From a bacterium YEK0313 (GTDB taxonomy: Bacteria; Pseudomonadota; Alphaproteobacteria; Rhizobiales; Phreatobacteraceae): 64,000 nucleotides of DNA. The position numbers were made by a program, and so were the translations under genes. The stretch covers positions 3,562,615-3,626,614 of the forward strand of contig CCMO02000001.1 of assembly GCA_000751295.2 (NCBI GenBank), in the 5' to 3' direction. The notes under the pieces were generated by a model. The model was not told the DNA's origin and made no database searches. It saw only the letters and a list, made by a program, of their open reading frames with translations. Shown piece after piece: positions 18,899-28,401 of the stretch. The stretch's first letter is position 1. Each line of letters begins with the position of its first letter.

Positions 18899-20233
18899 TC
18901 AGGACGGCCGCGTCCTGGCCATGCCGGTCAGGACCTCGTCGACCGCAGTCAGGAACAGGTCGGCATTGTCGCGCGAGAAGACCAGCGGCGGGCGGATCTT
19001 CAGCACGTTGGCGGCAGGGCCGGCGGCGCTGATCAGCACCCGCTTTTCGCGCAGGCCGTTGACGAGCGCGGCCGTCTCCGCCGTGGCCGGCGCCTTCGTA
19101 TCGCGGTCGGTGACGAGCTCGGCGCCGACGAACAGGCCGGCACCCCTGACATCGCCGATCAGGGCATGGCGGCCGGCAAGCTCCTTGAGACCCGCCATCA
19201 GATGCGCGCCGACGGCGGCAGCATTGGCGACGAGGCCTTCGTTCTCGATCACGTCGAGCACCGCCATGCCGACCGCGCAGGACACGGGATTGCCGCCGAA
19301 CGTGTTGAAATAGCGCGTCTTCTCGCCGAAGGTCTGGAGGATCTCCGGCTTCGCCACCATGGCGGCGACCGGGTGGCCGTTGCCCATCGGCTTGCCCATG
19401 GTGACCATGTCGGGGACGAGGCCATGCCGGCCGAACCCCCACAGGCCCGCGCCGGTGCGGCCGAAGCCCGGCTGCACCTCGTCGGCGATGAACAGGCCGC
19501 CGGCCTCGCGGATCGCCGCGACCGCCGGCTGCAGGAACCCCGCCGGATCGGAAAAGACGCCGTCGGACGAAAAGATCGTATCGACCAGCAGCGCCGCCGG
19601 CTTGATGCCCCGGGCCTTCATGTCGGCGATCGCCGCCTTCACGTTGCGCGCGAAAATCTCGGCCACGTCGGCACCGCCGGACCGATAGAGATCGGGCGCC
19701 GGCACGGTCCGGATATGGGGGCCGAGCGTGATGCCCGCCCCGAGCGAGGGCGACAGTTCCGAAATCGCCACCGTCACGCCGTGATAGGCGAGCTCCGTGA
19801 CGATGAAGCCGGTGCCGCCGGTGAAGGTGCGGGCGGCGCGATAGGCCAGGTCGTTGGCCTCGCTGCCCGTGCAGGTGAACATGACGTGGCCGAGCTCGAC
19901 CGGAAAGGTCGCCAGCAGCCGCTCCGCATAGTCGAGAATGCCGTCGGTGATGTAGCGGGTATGGGTGTTGAGCACCGCCGACTGGCGCGCCAGCGCCGCC
20001 ACGACATGCGGATGGCAATGACCGACGGAGGCGACGTTGTTGTAGACGTCGAGATAGGCCTTGCCGTCGGGATCGTAGAGCCAGACGCCCTCGCCGCGCA
20101 CGAAATGCACGGGATTGGCATAGAACAGCCGATAGGCGGGGCCGAGCAGGCGCTCGCGCCGGGCGATCAGCTGCCGCTCCCGGTCGGCAATGCCGGCAGC
20201 CCCGGCCCGGTCATAGGCATTGATCATGGTCAT
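18899..20233 (-). CDS. Class III PLP enzyme (aminotransferase or phospho-lyase type)
   Basis: A 444-residue fold-type I enzyme. The PLP lysine is Lys281 in VTMGKPMGNGHP, with FTCTGSEANDLA and LFIADEVQPGFGRTG as cofactor-binding segments. VASVGHCHPHV and the GKPMGNGHP version of the lysine loop resemble the ethanolamine-phosphate / 5-phosphohydroxylysine phospho-lyase branch of class III more than simple transaminases. Its start overlaps the phosphotransferase stop by 4 bp (ATGA), so the kinase and this enzyme are made together, as expected if one phosphorylates an amino alcohol and the other eliminates phosphate and ammonia. That pairing is inference. Confidence 0.88.
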   Translation of the reverse strand: MTMINAYDRAGAAGIADRERQLIARRERLLGPAYRLFYANPVHFVRGEGVWLYDPDGKAYLDVYNNVASVGHCHPHVVAALARQSAVLNTHTRYITDGILDYAERLLATFPVELGHVMFTCTGSEANDLAYRAARTFTGGTGFIVTELAYHGVTVAISELSPSLGAGITLGPHIRTVPAPDLYRSGGADVAEIFARNVKAAIADMKARGIKPAALLVDTIFSSDGVFSDPAGFLQPAVAAIREAGGLFIADEVQPGFGRTGAGLWGFGRHGLVPDMVTMGKPMGNGHPVAAMVAKPEILQTFGEKTRYFNTFGGNPVSCAVGMAVLDVIENEGLVANAAAVGAHLMAGLKELAGRHALIGDVRGAGLFVGAELVTDRDTKAPATAETAALVNGLREKRVLISAAGPAANVLKIRPPLVFSRDNADLFLTAVDEVLTGMARTRPS

Positions 20234-21294
20234 GGCAGCTGGTCCTTGGCGATGGCCTCGCGGAGGAAGGTGACGGCGGCGTCGCGGTCGAGCGCATCGA
20301 GCCGGCCGAGGCCGGTCCAGGCCGCGGCCTGATTGCGCAGGATGTAGGGAGCGTTGTCGGGATGGCGGGCGGCGCGCCAGGAACTGATCGCAATCGTCAG
20401 CGCAAGCCGCGTCGCGACGAGTTCGGGCAGTACCGCGATCTCCTCGTCGGCAAGCGGCAGGACCTGGTGGAACGCCTGGGCCATCTCCGCGACGCCCTGC
20501 AGCGGATGGCCGTCCCCCGTCACCTGGTAGGCGGCGGCGGTCGCAAGATCCTGGATCAGCGGTGCCCGCACCATGTCGCCGAAATCGATGACGCCGGCGA
20601 TCTCGTCGTCGGCTTCGGCCGAGGCGAGCACATTGTGCGGGTTGAAGTCGTTGTGCACGACCTGCACCCGGAGGCTCGGCAGGATCGGGAGGACGTGGCG
20701 GGCGAAGCGGTCGAGCGCCCGCTCCGGCAATCCCCGCCGTCCGGCATCGGCGATCTCGGCCAGCAGGCCGCGCACCCGCGCCGCCTTCTTCAGGTCCCAC
20801 AGCAGGTCATGGTCCTCGGCCGGATGCCGGAAGCCTGCCAGCGCCCGGTCGAGGCGGGCCAGGAAGGCGCCGAGCCGCCGGCGCTGGGCCGGGCTGCGCT
20901 CGGTCAGGTGCAGCGGCCGCCCGGCAAGATAGGTCAGGCAGCGCACGCGCCGGTCGGACCGGCCCTGCACCCGCCAGACGACGTCGCCGCCCCCGGCCCC
21001 GCGCGGCGGCACGACGCGCGGCGTCGCAAGCTCGGGATCCGCTGCCGCGACATGCATCAGCGCCCTGCTCTGGAAATCGGTCACCGCCGGCGGCTCGGCC
21101 GGATGCACGACCTTCAGCACGTAGACGGCGCCCGCCGCGTCGGTGAGCTGGAAGTTGCGATCGCGCTCGCCGGTCAGCGGCCGGGCCGTGGCGACGAGCC
21201 CGAAATGCTCCCGTGCCAGCGCCACCGCCTCGTCGAGCGACACCGCCGGCGGCGCCTCGTCGAGCAGTTCGCCCAGATGTTCAGCTCCCTGCAT
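20230..21294 (-). CDS. APH-fold phosphotransferase (hydroxylysine-kinase-like)
   Basis: A 354-residue small-molecule kinase of the aminoglycoside-phosphotransferase fold. The catalytic loop is VVHNDFNPHNVL (HxDxxxxN) and the metal-binding Asp is in GVIDFGDM. The N-lobe has the Lys strand YVLKVVHPAE. In animals and bacteria, relatives of this protein (hydroxylysine kinase) pair with a class III phospho-lyase, and here the next gene overlaps by 4 bp and encodes just such an enzyme. Often the two are fused in one bacterial polypeptide; here they are separate. Confidence 0.87.
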   Translation of the reverse strand: MQGAEHLGELLDEAPPAVSLDEAVALAREHFGLVATARPLTGERDRNFQLTDAAGAVYVLKVVHPAEPPAVTDFQSRALMHVAAADPELATPRVVPPRGAGGGDVVWRVQGRSDRRVRCLTYLAGRPLHLTERSPAQRRRLGAFLARLDRALAGFRHPAEDHDLLWDLKKAARVRGLLAEIADAGRRGLPERALDRFARHVLPILPSLRVQVVHNDFNPHNVLASAEADDEIAGVIDFGDMVRAPLIQDLATAAAYQVTGDGHPLQGVAEMAQAFHQVLPLADEEIAVLPELVATRLALTIAISSWRAARHPDNAPYILRNQAAAWTGLGRLDALDRDAAVTFLREAIAKDQLP

Positions 21295-21455
21295 CCGCCC
21301 GCGGTCTCCTCCGGCCCTTTGGCAACGCGCTCCTTATAGGCGAGATGCCGCCCCGTCATCGACCGGTCATGTCGCCCCGCTGCCATGCAGACGGCGGCCT
21401 GGACTTTCCGATGCGCCTGCGGCGGCTTCGATCGCCGCCGCCGGTCGCGACGCCG

Positions 21456-24185
21456 TCAGGAGATCAGGCCGAGCTCGCGCGCCCGCTGGATCGCACCGGA
21501 GCGGCGGCGCACGCCGATCCGGTCGTAGATCTGCTGCAGATACCATTTGACCGAACCTTCGGTCATGCCGACGCGTTCGGCGATCTCGCTGTTGCGCATG
21601 CCGGCGCCGGCCATCTGGAGAATGTCCACCTGGCGCGGGGTCAACGCGCCCTCGCCGCCCGCCGGCACGGCCCCCGTGCCCGACCTGCGCTCGGGCATGT
21701 CGGCGCGCGTCGCCACGAGCCGCGCCAGGAAACGGTCTGCCGGCGTTTCGCAGATCGGCGAAGCCTCGAACTGGCTCTTCAGCAGGCCCATGACCTCGTC
21801 GCCCTCGTCGAGGAAGCTGCGCACGAAGCCGCCCGGAGCGGCCCGTGCGACCGCCGAGCGGAGGACACGCCGCGCCTGGCGCTCGTCCTCGCCGGCCAGA
21901 TGCGCCCGCGTCAGCAGGATCTCCCAGCGGATCGCCGAGCGCACCGCGCCCGCCTGGACGGCGAAGCGAAGCCAGCGCTGGCCGAGCGTGGCGCCATCGA
22001 CGCTGGCACCGCGGGCGATCGCCAGCCTCATCCAGCCGAAGGCGCGGGCCTCGTCCCGCGAGGCCGCGTCGAGACGCGGCTTCAGGCCGTCCGGCGAACC
22101 GATGAGCCCTTCCTCCTGGCCGAGCCTCAGCGCCTCCTCGCGTTCGCCGAAGCGCAGCAGCAGCCGGATGCGCTCGGTCACCAGGTTCTGCCGCAGCCGG
22201 TCGAGATTGCGCTGTTCCGCAACTGCCAGCCCGTCGGCCAGCCGGCGCTCGGCCGCCGCCATGTCGCCGTTCAGGGCATGAAACCGCGCCGCGGTCATAT
22301 AGCCGGCAACATACTGATCGACGAAGCCGCGATTCGTGGACGGGAAATGCCGGTCGACCAGTTCGCGGCTGCGGTCGAGCTCGTCGCGCTCGTACAGCAC
22401 CTCGGCGAGCAGCGGCCCGGGCAGCTCGGCGAGCCAGTCCTGGTCCTCGAAGGTCGTCGCCAGCGCCACGGCCTGATCGAGCCGGCGCACCGCGCCGGCA
22501 ACGTCGCCGGTCAGGAAGCGGGTCGGCCCGACCACCGACAGGTGCCAGACCAGGCCATAGGGACTGTTGCAGCGGTTGAACTCGCGAATGCCGGCATTTT
22601 CCAGCTCGACGGCATCGCCCAGCTTGAACTGCTCGCGCCGGGCGAGCAGCAGCGAGCCGTAGATCGTGCCCCGCGTATAGGGGTCGAGGCTGCCGCAATT
22701 GGGCACCAGTGCCTGGCATTTGCGCTCGGCGCTCGGCTGGTCGTCCTCCGCCTGGGCCATCAGCATCCGGCGATGCAGGACGAGGTGATCGAGCTCGGCG
22801 CCGTCGGGCAGCCGGCCCTCGGCGGGGCGGCGATGCGCATCGACCAGTCCGAGCAGATCTTCCGCGAGGCGGAGCTCGCGGCTGACCGAGGCCGCCTGGG
22901 CCGCATAGAGCAGCAGTTTCGGGCGCCGCCCGAGCACCCTGCGCGGCAGGCGCAGCATGAGCGCCGCGAAACCGTGGCCGACGCCGTTGCAATAGGCGGT
23001 GAAGCAATGGGTATCGAGGATGTCGGCGGCGCGCTCGAACGCGCCCGCCTCGATCGCCTGGCCCGCGGCATCGGCGAACCAGCCCTTCAGCTCCAGCCAG
23101 TCGGCGGCCCGGATCGCCAGCCGCTGCACTTCGGCCGGCGGTCGGCGCCGCAACTGCGCCCGCAGGAACCGGGCGAACAGGGGGTGATGGCGATAGCCGC
23201 CCCGCTGGTCGTCGACCGTCTCGACGAAGAGCCCCGCCTGTTCCAGCGCCTCGAGCCGATCGCCGCTGCCCGAGGTCTCCAGCACCGTGTCGCAGAGATC
23301 GGCGTCGAGCCGCTCGATCAGCGCGGTCGAGACCAGGAAGGCGGCGAGATCGGCGGGCAGCGCGGCGAACACCTCTTCCTGGAAGAAGGCCTGGATCAGG
23401 CCGTTCTCCGCCGCAACACGGGACGGGCGCTCGCGCCGGCCGGTCGAACGCCGGCCGGCTTCCAGCCGCAGCGCGAAAGGCCAGCCTTCGCTCGCCTGCA
23501 TCGCCTCGCCGAGAACGGCACCGTCGGCCGCCCTTTCCGCGTCGATGCCGAGCAGGGCGGCGGCCTCCTCGCGGGTGAAACGCAAGGCGTGGACGTCGAT
23601 GTCGACCACGTCGCCGAGCGCCCGGGCACGGGCCAGGGCGGTGCGCGGCGCCTGCCGCGTGGCGACCATGACGGTCAGCTTCGAATCCCGTCCGGCGACG
23701 ATGCCCGCCATCAGCGCGTCAGCGCCGCCGGCGGCCATCAGATGCCAGTCGTCGATGATCAGGACGCTCTCGCTGCGCTGACGCTGACGCTCGGCCACGA
23801 TCCTGACCACCTGGGCGTGGTCGTCGAGCCGGACGACCGCCGGCCTGCGGGCACTGTCGGTCACCACCGCCCCGTCGCCGGTGATCGCGATCGTCACCAC
23901 ATGGCGGCGCTCGGCCATGAGCTGGTCGCGCCATTGGCCCGCCAGCGCGGTCTTGCCGTAGCCGGCCGGCGCCCGCACCAGGATCAGGCGCGCGCCGCGG
24001 GCCGCATCGAGCAGGGCGAGAAGCCGTCGCCGCGGCACCAGCGCCCTGTCGCCGCGCGCCGGCGGCCAATGCGCGGTGACGACCTGCCGGTTCATCATGC
24101 CGGCGGGCGCGCCATCCTGAACGAAAAGGTCCTCTGCGATGAGATCGGTCATCTCGGGAAGCGGGGCGATCCTCGGGGGCGCCAC
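21456..24185 (-). CDS. Large ATP-binding LuxR-family activator (MalT/LAL type)
   Basis: A 909-residue STAND regulator. Walker A is RAPAGYGKTA (about 71-80) and Walker B is SVLIIDDWH; the middle 500 residues are TPR-like helical repeats; the C-terminus is a LuxR helix-turn-helix (LTPRQVDILQMAGAGMRNSE, then VKWYLQQIYDRI). MalT-type regulators bind ATP and an inducer, then activate catabolic operons. The start is uncertain (ATG 24185 or 24152; neither has a strong site). It is divergent from the hydrolase/monooxygenase operon and upstream of the phosphotransferase operon on the same strand, so it could control one or both. Confidence 0.9.
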   Translation of the reverse strand: MAPPRIAPLPEMTDLIAEDLFVQDGAPAGMMNRQVVTAHWPPARGDRALVPRRRLLALLDAARGARLILVRAPAGYGKTALAGQWRDQLMAERRHVVTIAITGDGAVVTDSARRPAVVRLDDHAQVVRIVAERQRQRSESVLIIDDWHLMAAGGADALMAGIVAGRDSKLTVMVATRQAPRTALARARALGDVVDIDVHALRFTREEAAALLGIDAERAADGAVLGEAMQASEGWPFALRLEAGRRSTGRRERPSRVAAENGLIQAFFQEEVFAALPADLAAFLVSTALIERLDADLCDTVLETSGSGDRLEALEQAGLFVETVDDQRGGYRHHPLFARFLRAQLRRRPPAEVQRLAIRAADWLELKGWFADAAGQAIEAGAFERAADILDTHCFTAYCNGVGHGFAALMLRLPRRVLGRRPKLLLYAAQAASVSRELRLAEDLLGLVDAHRRPAEGRLPDGAELDHLVLHRRMLMAQAEDDQPSAERKCQALVPNCGSLDPYTRGTIYGSLLLARREQFKLGDAVELENAGIREFNRCNSPYGLVWHLSVVGPTRFLTGDVAGAVRRLDQAVALATTFEDQDWLAELPGPLLAEVLYERDELDRSRELVDRHFPSTNRGFVDQYVAGYMTAARFHALNGDMAAAERRLADGLAVAEQRNLDRLRQNLVTERIRLLLRFGEREEALRLGQEEGLIGSPDGLKPRLDAASRDEARAFGWMRLAIARGASVDGATLGQRWLRFAVQAGAVRSAIRWEILLTRAHLAGEDERQARRVLRSAVARAAPGGFVRSFLDEGDEVMGLLKSQFEASPICETPADRFLARLVATRADMPERRSGTGAVPAGGEGALTPRQVDILQMAGAGMRNSEIAERVGMTEGSVKWYLQQIYDRIGVRRRSGAIQRARELGLIS

Positions 24186-24404
24186 CTGTCGGCGCGGCCG
24201 TCGGCTTGGCGCCGATCAGGTGGTCATAGTGCCAGTCCGGACGGAGGAATCAACCATCCGCGGCGGCCGGCTCGGCACGGCCGCGCGGTCGCCGTGCCGG
24301 CCACTATCTTTCGATAGGTGACGGCGATCGCCGCTCCTCCCCACACTTCGCCCAACAGCAAGAAGCGGCCGGCTTGCGGCTGCGGCCCCTGGGGAGAACT
24401 TGAG

Positions 24405-25211
24405 ATGGCATCCGTCCTCGAACGCACCCGCGAGACGCTCGACGGCTTCGACCGGCAGGAACATGTGATCAACGGCATCAAGACCGTGGTCTATGCCGCC
24501 GGCCAGGGCCGGCCGCTGGTCTTCCTGCACGGCTCGGGCACCTTTCCGGGCTTCGCCTTCGCCCGCCGCTGGGCCGAGACCCGCCGGGTCATCATCGCCT
24601 ATCACCCCGGCTTCGGCGAATCCGCCGATGACGACCGCATCGATTCCATGCAGGACTACGTCCTGCACTATCTCGACCTTTTCGAGGCGCTCGGGCTCGA
24701 TCGCTTCGATCTCGTCGGCTTCTCGTTCGGCGGCTGGATGGCGGCCGAATTCGCGGTCCAGCACCATCACCGCATCGGCAAGCTGGTGCTGGTCGCCCCC
24801 GCCGGCCTGGTGGTCAAGGACCCGCCCGCCACCGACCTCTTCACCATTCCGCCCGCCGAGCTGCCGAGCTATCTCGCCACCAATCCGGCCGCGCTCGCCC
24901 CGTTCCTGCCCGAGGGCCACGACCTGGAATTCCTCACTTTGCGCTACCGCGAGACCACCGCGGTCGCACGGCTGATCTGGGAGCGCGCCTCGGGCAATCC
25001 CAAGCTCGCCCAGTGGCTGCACCGGGTGAAGGTGCCGACCCTGCTCCTCTGGGGCGACCAGGACCGCGTCCGGCCGGCCGCCCATGCCGAGCACTGGCGG
25101 TCGCTGCTGCCCGATGCGCGCATCGAGATCGTGCCGGCGACCGGCCATCTCCTGTTCGAGGACACGCCGGCCGCCGCCGCGCGCGTCACCGCCTTCCTCG
25201 ACGCGGCCTGA
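24405..25211 (+). CDS. Alpha/beta-fold hydrolase
   Basis: A 268-residue hydrolase. The nucleophile elbow is GFSFGG (Ser107), with the oxyanion strand VFLHGSGTFPG, acid Asp in LLWGDQDRV and His in ATGHLLFED. Such enzymes cleave esters, lactones, C-C bonds or dehalogenate. The start at 24405 has GGGGAG upstream; the extended reading to 24318 has no ribosome site. It opens the five-gene operon leading to the LLM monooxygenase, so a hydrolytic step on the same compound is likely. Confidence 0.87.
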   Translation: MASVLERTRETLDGFDRQEHVINGIKTVVYAAGQGRPLVFLHGSGTFPGFAFARRWAETRRVIIAYHPGFGESADDDRIDSMQDYVLHYLDLFEALGLDRFDLVGFSFGGWMAAEFAVQHHHRIGKLVLVAPAGLVVKDPPATDLFTIPPAELPSYLATNPAALAPFLPEGHDLEFLTLRYRETTAVARLIWERASGNPKLAQWLHRVKVPTLLLWGDQDRVRPAAHAEHWRSLLPDARIEIVPATGHLLFEDTPAAAARVTAFLDAA

Positions 25212-25311
25212 CCGCCGGCAACCAGTCGAGCCAAGCGGCCGGCGCCGACGACGGCGCCCGATCAAGAGCCGCATGCCAGAATACGGGACGTCGCTGCGAC
25301 GGGAGGGAGAC

Positions 25312-26619
25312 ATGTCGACGACGCGTGAACGCATCGAGCCGTGGTTCATCGTGCTCATGCTGACGCTGTTCATGATCCTGGCATTCGCCGACCGGGCGGT
25401 GCTGGGCTTCGCGGCGGTGCCGCTGATGCGCGATCTCGGCCTGACGCCGAGCCAGTTCGGCCTCGCCGCCAGCGCCATGTACTGGGTCTATCCGGTCGCC
25501 GGCATTGCCGGCGGCTTCCTGGTCAACCGCTGCCCGACCAAATGGGTGCTGGCCGGGCTCGCGGCGATCTGGGCCGCCTCGCAGTTCCCGATGCTCTGGG
25601 CGACCAGCCTCAATGAGATCGTCGCGGCGCGCGTCCTGCTCGGGCTTGGCGAGGGCCCCGCCTTCGCGGTGGTGCTGCACGCCGTGTTCAAGTGGTTCGA
25701 CGACGACCGGCGCGCGGTGCCGACCAGCATCGTCTCGGAGGGCGCGGCCTTCGGCATCGTCCTCGCGGCGCCGGTCGTCGCCTATTTCATCGTCGCCCAC
25801 GGCTGGCGTTTCGGTTTCGGCCTGCTCGGCACCATCACGGCCGCCTGGGTCGTGCTCTGGCTGATCTTCGGCAGCGAGGGCAAGGTCGCAACGCCGAGCC
25901 CGGGCGCCGGCAATCTGCAGCCGATCAGCTATCGCGTGCTGCTCGCCGACCGCACCTTCATCGGTAATACGCTGGCCGGCTTCTCGGTCGCCTGCGGCAT
26001 CACCATCATGCTGGCCTGGCTGCCGCCCTATCTGACTCGGGGCCTCGGCTATTCCACCACCCAGACAGGCTGGCTGACCACCCTGCCCTGGATCGCCAGC
26101 ATCGCGCTGGTCCTGGCGGGCGGCTACCTGTCCCAGCGCCTGGTGCTGGCGGGCGTGCCGAGCCGCCATGCCCGCGCCGGGCTTCTCTGCCTCTGCCTGC
26201 TGGCCGGCGGCGCGGCGACCGCGGCCATGACCTTCCTGCCGGCCGGCGCGCTGCAATTGACGCTGCTCGCCATCGGCTTCGGCCTGCCGACCCTGGTCTG
26301 GACGCTGAGCCCCGCGGTCATCGCCGAGGTCACCCCGGTCGCCCAGCGCGGCGCCATGCTCGGCCTGTTCTCGACCATCGCCAACTCGGCGGCCGGCTCG
26401 TTCGCGCCCTACCTGATGGGGCTCGTCGTCGAGCGCGGCGCGACCCCGGCCGAAGGCTACGCCCTCGGCTTCCTCGTGCTCGGCCTGCTGCAGGCGGTCT
26501 CGGCGCTCGCCGCCTGGGCCCTGATCCACCCGGCAGCGACCATCGCCAGGTTCCAGGCCGAAGCGGCAAGGCCCGCCGAAGCCAGCGCCCCGCCGGCCCG
26601 GCCGGCGCTCGTCGACTGA
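25312..26619 (+). CDS. MFS transporter (ACS/anion-symporter-like)
   Basis: A 435-residue 12-helix carrier. Helix 1 has FADRAVLGFAAVPLMRDLGL, and GLGEGPAFAVVLHAVFKWF in helices 4-5 is typical of the anion:cation symporter branch used for organic acids and aromatic acids. GGGAGG stands directly ahead of the ATG. It follows the hydrolase by 100 bp and precedes the LLM monooxygenase by 55 bp, so it probably imports the operon's substrate. Confidence 0.88.
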   Translation: MSTTRERIEPWFIVLMLTLFMILAFADRAVLGFAAVPLMRDLGLTPSQFGLAASAMYWVYPVAGIAGGFLVNRCPTKWVLAGLAAIWAASQFPMLWATSLNEIVAARVLLGLGEGPAFAVVLHAVFKWFDDDRRAVPTSIVSEGAAFGIVLAAPVVAYFIVAHGWRFGFGLLGTITAAWVVLWLIFGSEGKVATPSPGAGNLQPISYRVLLADRTFIGNTLAGFSVACGITIMLAWLPPYLTRGLGYSTTQTGWLTTLPWIASIALVLAGGYLSQRLVLAGVPSRHARAGLLCLCLLAGGAATAAMTFLPAGALQLTLLAIGFGLPTLVWTLSPAVIAEVTPVAQRGAMLGLFSTIANSAAGSFAPYLMGLVVERGATPAEGYALGFLVLGLLQAVSALAAWALIHPAATIARFQAEAARPAEASAPPARPALVD

Positions 26620-26674
26620 GCATCGGCGCGTCCGCGCGCCCAGTAATCCTGTTCCGCCCCAACGGAGACCCGCT

Positions 26675-27865
26675 ATGCCGATCCTGCCGGATACCCAGTT
26701 CTACGCCTGGCATTTCATGCCCTATACCGACCTGCCGCCCAATGTGGACGACTTCGACTCGCTCTGGGTCGATTTCCCGAACAAATATTTCGACCCCAAG
26801 GCCGGCCATGCCTTCTATCAGCGCTACCTCGCCGAGCTGGCGCTGGCCGACAAGCTGGGCTTCGACGGCGTCTGCGTCAACGAACACCACAACACGCCCT
26901 ACAGCCTGATGCCGATCGCATCCGTGATCGCGGCCGCGCTCATTCCCCAGACGAGCCGCGCCAAGATCTGCGTGATGGGAACGCCCGCCGGCCTCGACCA
27001 GCCGCATCGCCTGGCCGAATCCTACGCCATGCTCGACGTCATGTCGGGCGGCCGCCTGGAGGTCGCCTTCCCGCTCGGCACGCCGATGGAATACTGGGCG
27101 AACTCGGTCAACCCGGTGACCTCGCGCGAGCGCCAGCAGGAAGCCCTCGACGTCATCCTCCGGGCCTGGACGGAGGACGGCCCGATCCGCCACGAAGGCC
27201 GCTTCTACAACTACCGCTACCTCAACATCTGGCCCCGGCCCTATCAGCAGCCCCACCCCAAGGTCTATCTCGTCGGCTCGGGCAGCCCCGGCACCATCGA
27301 GCTCGCGGCCCAACGCGGCCTCGGCTACTCCTCGACCTTCAGTCCGATCGCGAGCCAGCTGGCCGCGCAGAAGACCTTGAAGGAGCGCGCGGCCCATTAC
27401 GGTCACACGATCACGCCGGACCAGATCCCGATCACCTGCATGGTCTATATCGGCGACGACGACGAGAGCGCGCTCGCCGAGATGGAACCGCATGTGCGCT
27501 ACTTCTTCACGACCCTCACCAAGGCCGGCCGGTTCATCGACGCGCCCGGCTACCTGTCGCTGGACGAGTTCAGGAAGCGCAACGGCCGCATGCTGCCCTC
27601 GAGCCATGGCGGGGCCTTCGACTGGAACCAGATCCGCCAGCAGTTCCGGGTGGTCGCGGGCACGGCCAAGACGGTTGCCGACACCATCGAGAAATGGGCC
27701 GAGGAGGCCGGATCGAGCCGGATCATCTTCCAGATCCACAGGGGCGACATGCCGCACTGGAAGGTGGTGCGCACCCTGACCGGCCTCGCCAACGAGGTGA
27801 TCCCGATGCTGAAGGCGCGGCAGGCCGCGGCGAACAAGCAAGCCCTCGGCGTCGCCGCCGAATAG
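26675..27865 (+). CDS. LLM-class flavin-dependent monooxygenase
   Basis: A 396-residue bacterial-luciferase-like TIM-barrel oxygenase. Visible family features are the NEHHNTPYS segment near residue 69, GTPAGLDQPHRLAESYAMLD and YLVGSGSPGTIELAAQ (flavin phosphate site). These enzymes use reduced FMN supplied by a separate reductase; an FMN reductase is encoded three genes on, making a complete two-component monooxygenase. The substrate cannot be read from sequence. Confidence 0.9.
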   Translation: MPILPDTQFYAWHFMPYTDLPPNVDDFDSLWVDFPNKYFDPKAGHAFYQRYLAELALADKLGFDGVCVNEHHNTPYSLMPIASVIAAALIPQTSRAKICVMGTPAGLDQPHRLAESYAMLDVMSGGRLEVAFPLGTPMEYWANSVNPVTSRERQQEALDVILRAWTEDGPIRHEGRFYNYRYLNIWPRPYQQPHPKVYLVGSGSPGTIELAAQRGLGYSSTFSPIASQLAAQKTLKERAAHYGHTITPDQIPITCMVYIGDDDESALAEMEPHVRYFFTTLTKAGRFIDAPGYLSLDEFRKRNGRMLPSSHGGAFDWNQIRQQFRVVAGTAKTVADTIEKWAEEAGSSRIIFQIHRGDMPHWKVVRTLTGLANEVIPMLKARQAAANKQALGVAAE

Positions 27866-27906
27866 GTCGCCGCTCCTTCCGCCCGCTCCCGATCGAGGAC
27901 ATATCC

Positions 27907-28356
27907 ATGACCTTCACCATGACACCCGGCCTGACCCGCGCCCAGGAAGGCCTCGAGGACATCGCCTGGAACATTCTCGGCCAGACCTATGTGCCGAAGC
28001 AGCTGTCCGACCAGTCGATGTCCTGGCACGCGACCTTTCCGAAGGGCACTTTCGTGCCCCCTCACACCCACCCGACCCAGGACGAGTTCGTCTATGTGCT
28101 GACCGGCAAGCTCGACTTCTGGCTCGACGGCAAGGAGAGCCAGGCCGGGCCGGGCGACCTCGCGCGCCTGCCGATGGGCATCCCGCACGGCATCTTCAAC
28201 AAATCCGAGGAGACGGTGACCTGCCTCTTCTGGGTGTCGCCGACGCGCCGGCTGTTCGACCTGTTCAAGGCCATCCACAACGTGCCCGATCCCGGCGAGG
28301 TCGTGCGCCTTTCCGCCTTGCACGAGGTCGACTTCCTGCCGCCCCCGGCGGCCTGA
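27907..28356 (+). CDS. Cupin-domain protein
   Basis: A 149-residue single cupin. Motif 1 has the metal-ligand pattern PHTHPTQDEFVYVLTGK (two His and Glu); motif 2 is GDLARLPMGIPHGIFN (His). It may be an isomerase, dioxygenase or ligand-binding protein. It sits 41 bp after the monooxygenase and 45 bp before the FMN reductase. Function within the pathway is unknown. Confidence 0.83.
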   Translation: MTFTMTPGLTRAQEGLEDIAWNILGQTYVPKQLSDQSMSWHATFPKGTFVPPHTHPTQDEFVYVLTGKLDFWLDGKESQAGPGDLARLPMGIPHGIFNKSEETVTCLFWVSPTRRLFDLFKAIHNVPDPGEVVRLSALHEVDFLPPPAA

Positions 28357-28401
28357 GACGTGCGGGAACGGCCCGGGGTCGAAGCAGACAGGAGAAAAGC
28401 G

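Noticed and set aside
17490..20018. An 842-codon minus-strand frame that would fuse a protein to the amidohydrolase
   Set aside because: The first half reads the aminotransferase gene out of frame; the amidohydrolase has its own ATG and GAGGAG site at 18884.
21213..24317. A 1034-codon plus-strand frame opposite the LuxR-type regulator
   Set aside because: Antisense shadow typical of high-GC DNA; no start signal and no recognisable domain, while the minus strand has Walker and HTH motifs.
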